Source: DATCVR01 sp036566745 (GTDB lineage: Bacteria > Actinomycetota > Actinomycetes > Jiangellales > Jiangellaceae). Taken from it: DNA of 19,905 nucleotides. Below are positions 15,071 to 19,905 of this stretch, in pieces. The first letter of the stretch is position 1, and every line of letters begins with the position of its first letter. The DNA lies in assembly GCA_036566745.1 (NCBI GenBank), contig DATCVR010000040.1, positions 1-19,905 on the forward strand. Reading direction: 5' to 3'. Both the position numbers and the translations under genes were made by a program. The notes below the pieces were generated by a model, which did no database searches, was not told the origin of the DNA, and saw only the letters and a list, made by a program, of their open reading frames with translations.

Positions 15071-16465
15071 TCAGGCGTGCGACGGGGCCAGCGGCACGAT
15101 GTTGTGGTTGAGGTGGAAGACGTTGCCGGGGTCGTACTCGCCCTTGATGGCCGCGAGCCGGTCGTAGTTGTCCTGGCCCAGCCCGGCCACGACGCGTTCC
15201 TCGCCTTCGTTCCCGATGAAGTTCAGGTAGATGTCGCCGGTGGCCCAGGGGTGGAGGTCCGCGCGCACGTCGTGGGTCCACTGGATGCTGCGGCGGTCGT
15301 CGGCGGGGTCGGTCCACAACGCGAACGGATGCACGACCCACGGCGCGTGCCGCCACGGGACCGGGTGGTCCGACAGGCCACGCGCCGCGGCTCCGCCCGC
15401 TGCGAACAGAACGTGCTGCGACGCCGACGGGACCAGCAGGGAGTCCGATCGCGCGCAGAACGCGTCGACCGCCTGGTCGGGCAGCGCGGAGAGGTGCTCG
15501 GCGGACCAGTAATTGCGCAGGCCGGGCGGATCGTCGAGGGCGCTCTGGAGATCGGCGTACGGCATCTCCGCGATGCTCATGCCTTCCGGCTCGGCCGCCA
15601 GCAGTGGCGCGATCGCCTCGCGTGCTTCGGCCTCGGTGCCGGCGAAGACCACGGCGGTGGCCAGCATGAGCCGACCGGCGAGGTGCTCGGGCACGACCGG
15701 GTCGTCCTCGGGGCCGGTGAGATACAGCACCCCGCCGCCGAGCTCGTCCGGGCCGTTCTCGATCATGTCGCGGTAGATCCGGGTGATCTCCGGTCCCCGG
15801 TCCGGACTCCACGCCAGGAAGCCGAAGGTGCTCACCGGCAGCGGATGCAGCCGCAGGGTGAGGGACACGGCGACCCCGAAGTTGCCGCCGCCTCCGTGCA
15901 GCGCCCAGAACAGGTCCGGGTTCTCGACCTCCGAGGCCCGCACGATCGAACCGTCCGCGGTCACCAGCTCGGCCGCGACGAGACTGTCGCAGGCCAACCC
16001 GAACTTCCGGTCCAGCCAGCCGGTGCCGCCGCCGAGCACGAAGCCGCCCACTCCGGTGGTCGACACCCGCCCACCGGTGGTGGCGAGTCCGAAGGGCTGG
16101 CAGGCACGATCGAGGTGGCTCATCGTGGCGCCGCCGGCGACCACTGCGGTGCGCGTGCCGGCATCGACCTCGACGGCGTTCATCTCGCGCAGGTCGACGA
16201 CGAGCCCGCCGTCGTTGACCGCCATCCCCGCGACGCTGTGACCGCCGCCGCGGACCGCGATCTCGAGGTCGTGGCGCCGGGCGAAGGTGACCGCCTGCTG
16301 GACGTCCGACGTGCCGGCGCAGCGGGCGATGACGGCCGGGCGGCGATCGATCATGGCGTTGAAGACGGTGCGCGCCTCGTCGTAGTCGGGGTCCGCCGCA
16401 CCGATCACCCGGCCGGACATGGACTCGCGGAGCTCGTCGAGCGCGTCGTCGCGTAGGTCGGTCAT
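15071..16465 (-). CDS. FAD-linked oxidase of the berberine-bridge-enzyme (BBE) type
   Basis: This 464-residue FAD oxidoreductase starts at ATG 16465, with GGGGGG 7 nt upstream. The FAD-binding PCMH domain (about 40-215) includes VIARCAGTSDVQQAV, VRGGGHSVAG with His76 at the 8-alpha-histidyl FAD attachment site, TTGVGGFVLGGGTGWLDRKFGLACD, and LFWALHGGGGNFGVAVSLTLRLHP. The C-terminal BBE motif is YDPGNVFHLNHNI. At the place where bicovalent members have Cys (CPTVG-GG), this protein has Val134 (VSTTGVGG), so only a single histidyl link is predicted. Relatives oxidise sugars, alkaloids or antibiotic intermediates; the substrate is not predictable. There is no signal peptide. It is downstream of ctpE on the same strand (99-nt gap). 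Confidence 0.88.
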   Translation of the reverse strand: MTDLRDDALDELRESMSGRVIGAADPDYDEARTVFNAMIDRRPAVIARCAGTSDVQQAVTFARRHDLEIAVRGGGHSVAGMAVNDGGLVVDLREMNAVEVDAGTRTAVVAGGATMSHLDRACQPFGLATTGGRVSTTGVGGFVLGGGTGWLDRKFGLACDSLVAAELVTADGSIVRASEVENPDLFWALHGGGGNFGVAVSLTLRLHPLPVSTFGFLAWSPDRGPEITRIYRDMIENGPDELGGGVLYLTGPEDDPVVPEHLAGRLMLATAVVFAGTEAEAREAIAPLLAAEPEGMSIAEMPYADLQSALDDPPGLRNYWSAEHLSALPDQAVDAFCARSDSLLVPSASQHVLFAAGGAAARGLSDHPVPWRHAPWVVHPFALWTDPADDRRSIQWTHDVRADLHPWATGDIYLNFIGNEGEERVVAGLGQDNYDRLAAIKGEYDPGNVFHLNHNIVPLAPSHA

Positions 16466-16502
16466 CGTGCATCCCCCCGGACCTGCCGATTTCCTTAGAT
16501 CG

Positions 16503-16508
16503 ACGCTA
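16503..16508 (-). promoter_or_regulatory. Possible -10 element of the FAD-oxidase gene
   Basis: TAGCGT on the minus strand lies 37 nt before the ATG at 16465. TGTCCG (16526-16531) is at 17-nt spacing but matches TTGACA poorly. The inverted repeat TGCCGAT (16484-16490) / ATCGGCA (16537-16543) brackets this region. Confidence 0.3.
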
Positions 16509-16520
16509 CGCCGGTGGGCT

Positions 16521-16541
16521 CCGATCGGACAGCGAGATCGG
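16521..16541 (-). terminator. Small hairpin after ctpE
   Basis: CCGATC (16521-16526) and GATCGG (16536-16541) form a 6-bp stem with a 9-nt loop, 23 nt past the ctpE stop on the minus strand. It has no T-tract and is too short for a strong terminator. Confidence 0.3.
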
Positions 16542-16564
16542 CAGCCTTCGTCCTGCGATCCGCC

Positions 16565-18967
16565 TCAGCGCTCGACGTCGTCCGCCTTCTCGCCGCGTCG
16601 CTTGACCACTGCCCAGACCACCTCGAGCAGCACGGCGCCCGCCACGGCGATGCCGACCGCCACCCAGGGCGCGGTGGTGCCGATCAGCTCGAGCTGGAAG
16701 AAGTCCTGCAACCACGGCACCACCAGCACGATCGCGAATCCCAGGCCCATCGTGAGCACGAGGAGCACCCGCCACCAGGTGTAGGGCCGGGCGATGACCG
16801 CGAGCACCCAGAGAGCCACGAGGAACAGCGTGAGCGTCGCCGCCGACGTCTCGGCCTCGAGATCGTCCACGTAGTGGTGCCGCGCGAACAGGTACGACGC
16901 GATGGTGGCGGCCGCGGCGACGATCCCGGCCGGGATGGCGAAGCGCAGCACCCGGCGGGTGAACCCGGGCCGGGCTCGCTCGGTGTTCGGTGCGAGGGCC
17001 AGGAAGAACGACGGGATGCCGATGGTCAGCGACCCGAGCAGGGTGAGGTGGCGGGGGAGGAAGGGATAGGGCACCTGGGCGAAGACCACGACGATCGCCA
17101 GCAGCACGGAGTACACCGTCTTGGTCAGGTAGAGGTTGGCGACCCGCTCGATGTTGCCGATCACCCGCCGCCCCTCGGCCACGACCGACGGCAGCGAGGA
17201 GAAGTTGTTGTTCATCAGCACGATCTGGGCGACCGCTCGGGTGGCCTCGCTGCCGGAACCCATCGACACCCCGATGTCGGCGTCCTTGAGCGCCAGCACG
17301 TCGTTGACGCCGTCGCCGGTCATCGCGACGTTGTGGCCTCGCGACTGCAGGGCGGCCACCATGTCGCGCTTCTGCGACGGCGTGACGCGGCCGAAGATCG
17401 AGTTGGCCTCGAGGGCGTCGGCGAGGGCGTCGCGCTCGGACGGCAGCGTGCGGGCGTCGACGGGGTGGTCCGAGCCCGCGATCGTCAGCTTGGCGGCCAC
17501 CGCACCGACCGAGATGGCGTTGTCGCCGGAGATGACCTTCGAGTCCACCCCCTGGTCGGCGAAGTACCGCAGCGTGTCGGGCGCCTCTCGGCGAAGCCGC
17601 TGCTCGATGACGACGAGCGCCGTCGGGGTGAGGGCGTCGGACAGGTCGGCGCCGCCCATCGCGTCCGCGAGCGGCGCCGAACACCGCGCCAGGAGGAGCA
17701 CCCGCAGGCCGCGCGCGCCCAGTTCGTCGGCCGCCGCGAGCGCGTCCGTACCCGGCTGGAGCAGCACATCGGGCGCGCCGAGCAGCCAGGTCGACGAGGT
17801 GCCGGCCGCGTCCACGAGCGTCGCCCCGCTCCACTTGCGGGCCGAGGAGAACGGCGCGGTCGCCGCCACGCTCCACCCGGCCGGCGACGGGTAGCGCTCG
17901 ATGATGGCCTGCATGCTGGCGTTGGGTCGTTCGTCGGCCGTGCCGAGCGTGCCGAGCACCTCGGCCACGGGCGCGCCGGCCACCAGCTCGCGCACCTCGC
18001 TGACGTCCATGGCGCCCTCGGTCAGCGTGCCGGTCTTGTCGAGGCACACCACGCTGACCCGCGCCAACCCCTCGATGGCCGGCAGCTCCTGGACGAGGCA
18101 CTGCTGGCGGCCCAGCCGGATCACCCCCACGGCGAAGGCCAGCGAGGTGAGCAGCACCAGCCCTTCCGGGACCATCGGCACCAGGCCGGCGACCATCCGG
18201 CGGATCGCCTCCGGGAGGTCGTCGTCGTTGACCACCAGCTGGCTGATGATCAGCGCGATCCCGGTCGGGATGATCGCGTAGGTGACGAACTTCAGGATCT
18301 TGTTGATGCCGGTGCGCAGCTCGGAGTTGACCAGCGTGAACCGGCTGGCCTCCTCGGCGAGCTGAGCGGCATAGGCCTCGCGACCGACCTTGGTGGTGGC
18401 GAAAGCGCCGTCGCCGGCCACCACGAAGCTGCCCGACATCACCGGGTCGCCGACCTGCTTGACCACCGGATCGGCCTCGCCGGTGAGCAACGACTCGTCC
18501 ACCTCGAGGTTGTCGGCCTCGATCACCACGCCGTCGACGACGACCTTGTCGCCCTGCCCGAGCTCGACGACGTCGTCCAGGACGATCTCGGCGGGGGTGA
18601 GCGGCGCGGCGTGGCCGTCGCGGCGGACCCGCGGCCGGGCCTCGCCGACCACGGCCAGGCGGTCGAGAGTCCGCTTGGCGCGCACCTCCTGGATCATCCC
18701 GATCAGCGTGTTCGCGACGATGACCCCGCCGAACAGGGCGTCTTGGACCGGGCCTACCGCGGCGATCATGAGGAACAACACGCCGATCAGCGCGTTGATA
18801 CGGGTGAAGAGGTTCGCTCGGACGATCTCGCCGAAGCTGCGGCTGGAACGCACGGGAACGTCGTTGACCTGTCCCGCGGCCACCCGCTCGGCCACCTCGG
18901 CGGCGGTGAGGCCGCCCGATCGCACGGCAGTGACGGACTGGGCGGCTACGGCACGCTGGTCGCTCAC
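16565..18967 (-). CDS. ctpE: CtpE-like cation-transporting P-type ATPase
   Basis: This 800-residue membrane ATPase has no N-terminal CxxC metal-binding domain. Motifs: actuator LLTGEADP (161-168), TM4 MVPEGL (265-270), phosphorylation DKTGTLTE with Asp310, nucleotide domain KVISGDN, hinge TGDGVND (550-556), and C-terminal helices including LTIGIPSFFLALAPNTERARPGF. Hydrophobic segments lie at about 56-95, 225-245, 258-285 and 612-795. The N-terminal text (LTAAEVAERVAAGQVNDVP...FGEIVRANLFTRINALIGVLFLMI) and the QCLVQELPAIEGLARV segment closely recall Mycobacterium CtpE, reported as a Ca2+ uptake pump. Calcium specificity is inferred by homology. The GTG start at 18967 follows a TAGGGT element by 6 nt. 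It is divergent from rne. Confidence 0.9.
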   Translation of the reverse strand: MSDQRAVAAQSVTAVRSGGLTAAEVAERVAAGQVNDVPVRSSRSFGEIVRANLFTRINALIGVLFLMIAAVGPVQDALFGGVIVANTLIGMIQEVRAKRTLDRLAVVGEARPRVRRDGHAAPLTPAEIVLDDVVELGQGDKVVVDGVVIEADNLEVDESLLTGEADPVVKQVGDPVMSGSFVVAGDGAFATTKVGREAYAAQLAEEASRFTLVNSELRTGINKILKFVTYAIIPTGIALIISQLVVNDDDLPEAIRRMVAGLVPMVPEGLVLLTSLAFAVGVIRLGRQQCLVQELPAIEGLARVSVVCLDKTGTLTEGAMDVSEVRELVAGAPVAEVLGTLGTADERPNASMQAIIERYPSPAGWSVAATAPFSSARKWSGATLVDAAGTSSTWLLGAPDVLLQPGTDALAAADELGARGLRVLLLARCSAPLADAMGGADLSDALTPTALVVIEQRLRREAPDTLRYFADQGVDSKVISGDNAISVGAVAAKLTIAGSDHPVDARTLPSERDALADALEANSIFGRVTPSQKRDMVAALQSRGHNVAMTGDGVNDVLALKDADIGVSMGSGSEATRAVAQIVLMNNNFSSLPSVVAEGRRVIGNIERVANLYLTKTVYSVLLAIVVVFAQVPYPFLPRHLTLLGSLTIGIPSFFLALAPNTERARPGFTRRVLRFAIPAGIVAAAATIASYLFARHHYVDDLEAETSAATLTLFLVALWVLAVIARPYTWWRVLLVLTMGLGFAIVLVVPWLQDFFQLELIGTTAPWVAVGIAVAGAVLLEVVWAVVKRRGEKADDVER

Positions 18968-18973
18968 ACGTCG

Positions 18974-18979
18974 ACCCTA
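18974..18979 (-). promoter_or_regulatory. -10 element of ctpE, probably leaderless
   Basis: TAGGGT on the minus strand ends 6 nt before the GTG at 18967, leaving no room for a Shine-Dalgarno sequence. No clear -35. Confidence 0.45.
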
Positions 18980-19456
18980 CGGTTCGGCGGGGCTCCCCGA
19001 GGTGAGGTCGGCGTCGACGGCTCGGTCCCGATCGGGCGCGCCAACGGGCGTGGTGACCGGGCAAAACCGGGGCATGTGCGATACTCGATCCCGGTCGTCC
19101 GACATCAGCCGGGCGATCCGACGACGTCCTCGCCGACGTTCTTCGCGCGGTCGATTCCCCGCCGCCAGTGCCACGACGGTGCCGGGTCGGCGACGACACC
19201 GCGGGTCGAGACGCTCGGCACGGTCGACCGACGACGTAGCACCAGCCGCGAGGCAGCCCGGTTCGGGCGCGCCGCCGCGGCGGCGCCACCAACACGGCCA
19301 CCGACGCTGGTCCGGAGGACGACGCCGACCCAGGCTTTCCATTCCGTGTGACCGAACGACGGCCACCCGGGATGGCCCGACAGCAGCCCTGACGCGGGCA
19401 GCAGCGCGCCTCGACCGGCGCGGCGCACCTCGTCAGGCCGACAGGAGTACACGTCC
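18980..19456. other. Long non-coding gap between divergent ctpE and rne
   Basis: No convincing gene was found in these 477 nt. Open frames on both strands are Arg/Pro-rich and lack ribosome binding sites or family motifs. Seen here: GATACT (19080-19085), a possible -10 for rne that would give a leader of about 365 nt; an 18-nt perfect GC palindrome at 19269-19286; and a compound hairpin just before the rne ribosome binding site. Long leaders are known for RNase E in enterobacteria (autoregulation); the same here is inference. Confidence 0.5.
19388..19437 (+). promoter_or_regulatory. Compound stem-loop directly before the rne ribosome binding site
   Basis: CCTGACG (19388-19394) pairs with CGTCAGG (19431-19437) as an outer stem. 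It encloses CGCGCC (19405-19410) paired with GGCGCG (19417-19422) around a 6-nt loop. It ends 5 nt before AGGAG (19443-19447). It could influence initiation or serve as an RNase E cleavage site. Confidence 0.45.
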
Positions 19457-19905
19457 ATGCACGATCACGACACCACACCAGCCGGGGATACCGACTCGGC
19501 CGGGCAGGACCAGACCGACCAGGCTCAGCCTCGGCGGCGCCGCGCGTCCAGTCGGGCCGCAGGCCCGCCGGTCGCCCCGGAGACCGCAGCCACCGAGGTC
19601 GAGGAGGCCACCACCGGCTCCGCCGACGCGCCCACGGGCGACGAACCGGCGAGCGCTGCGGCGGCGACCACGCCGCGTCGGCGTACCCGCAAGACCCCGG
19701 CGAAGAAGGCCGCCTCGGCGGTCCGCGCGGACTCCGCGCCTACCGAATCCACGCCTGCCGAATCCACGCCTGCCGAATCCGTGACGGCCGAGTCCGCGTC
19801 GGCCGATACGCCCTCCGCCGACTCCGGCGCAGCGTCCTCGGGCCCGGACGCCGCCTCCGATGCCACGGTGGCGAAGAAGGCCGCACCGCGCAAGCGGGCA
19901 TCCCG
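19457..19905 (+). CDS. rne: Probable ribonuclease E/G, N-terminal extension only; runs off the right edge
   Basis: The frame is open from ATG 19457 (AGGAG at 19443-19447) to the window end, 149 complete codons. An in-frame stop at 19349-19351 and the absence of other start codons fix this start. The chain is disordered: an acidic start, the basic cluster QPRRRRASSRAAGPP, then PRRRTRKTPAKKAA, repeats of STPAE and another AKKAAPRKR patch. This matches the long N-terminal extensions of actinobacterial RNase E/G, in which an RRRRA-S-R-AGPP segment is typical. The ndk-to-rne gene order also supports it. The catalytic S1/RNase domains lie outside the window, so the enzyme call rests on extension style and synteny. 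Another disordered Ala/Lys-rich protein is the alternative. Confidence 0.75.
   Translation, partial: MHDHDTTPAGDTDSAGQDQTDQAQPRRRRASSRAAGPPVAPETAATEVEEATTGSADAPTGDEPASAAAATTPRRRTRKTPAKKAASAVRADSAPTESTPAESTPAESVTAESASADTPSADSGAASSGPDAASDATVAKKAAPRKRAS
19738..19782 (+). repeat. Three tandem 15-nt units in the rne extension
   Basis: Units start at 19738, 19753 and 19768, with consensus GCCTGCCGAATCCAC. The first differs by one base, and the third ends GT instead of AC. They encode Pro-Ala/Thr-Glu-Ser-Thr repeats and degrade into similar AESA/ADSA text after 19782. Such in-frame units can vary in number between strains. Confidence 0.8.

Noticed and set aside
18977..19458. Minus-strand frames of 117-129 codons in the ctpE-rne gap
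   Set aside because: Arg/Pro/Gly-rich, no ribosome binding site, no family resemblance, and they overlap the likely rne leader.
16506..19478. Very long open frames on both strands over ctpE (990 and 945 codons)
   Set aside because: Both are out-of-frame shadows with Arg/Gly or Asp/His-rich text; ctpE has all P-type ATPase motifs.

Overview
The window is high-GC DNA with Shine-Dalgarno motifs such as AGGAG, many GTG starts and actinobacterial gene content: paired clpP1/clpP2, folC followed by a DUF4233 membrane gene, a CtpE-type P-type ATPase and an Arg/Ala/Lys-rich RNase E N-terminus. It is most likely a chromosomal segment of an actinomycete, perhaps from the Nocardioidaceae/Propionibacteriales side. 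That finer placement is only an impression from protein style, not a computed result.

Layout. 1-473 (minus): 5' part of a NYN-domain (PIN-like) protein. 537-750: divergent tRNA-Gly(TCC) and tRNA-Pro(TGG), both with encoded CCA. 836-5425 (plus): protein quality-control block tig, clpP1, clpP2, clpX. A tig terminator and three further hairpins, then a ClgR-like site, lie before clpP1; a second terminator lies between clpP2 and clpX. 5673-6752 (plus): a P-loop protein of unknown function, convergent with a hemerythrin-like gene (6772-7479, minus) that has a SigF/SigB-like promoter. 7678-12006 (plus): valS, folC and a DUF4233 gene, with overlapping junctions. 12072-13585 (plus): a lipoprotein overlapping a secreted Cys-containing, PKD-like protein, behind a promoter with a palindrome between -35 and -10. 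13676-14086 (minus): ndk, sharing a 22-bp bidirectional terminator with the secreted-protein gene. 14252-15052 (plus): PhzF-family enzyme. 15071-16465 (minus): BBE-type FAD oxidase. 16565-18967 (minus): CtpE-like P-type ATPase. 18968-19456: long non-coding, structured gap. 19457 to the end (plus): start of a probable RNase E/G gene.

How it works together. Trigger factor folds nascent chains; ClpP1P2 and ClpX form the ATP-dependent protease. valS charges tRNA-Val; folC makes and polyglutamylates folates; ndk balances nucleoside triphosphates; rne processes RNA. The order tig-clpP1-clpP2-clpX-valS-folC-DUF4233-ndk-rne is a familiar actinobacterial backbone. The P-loop/hemerythrin pair, the lipoprotein/secreted pair and the phzF/oxidase/ctpE group look like accessory genes inserted into it.

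The most interesting signals are regulatory. Five genes start with GTG 6-7 nt after a TANNNT hexamer (NYN gene, valS, lipoprotein, phzF, ctpE), which suggests leaderless mRNAs. Others are the palindromic promoter of the secreted pair, the ClgR-like site before clpP1, and the structured DNA between tig and clpP1. I saw no CRISPR array, insertion sequence, prophage or obvious defence system, and no clearly new multi-gene system. The best candidate for an undescribed module is the lipoprotein/secreted-protein pair.
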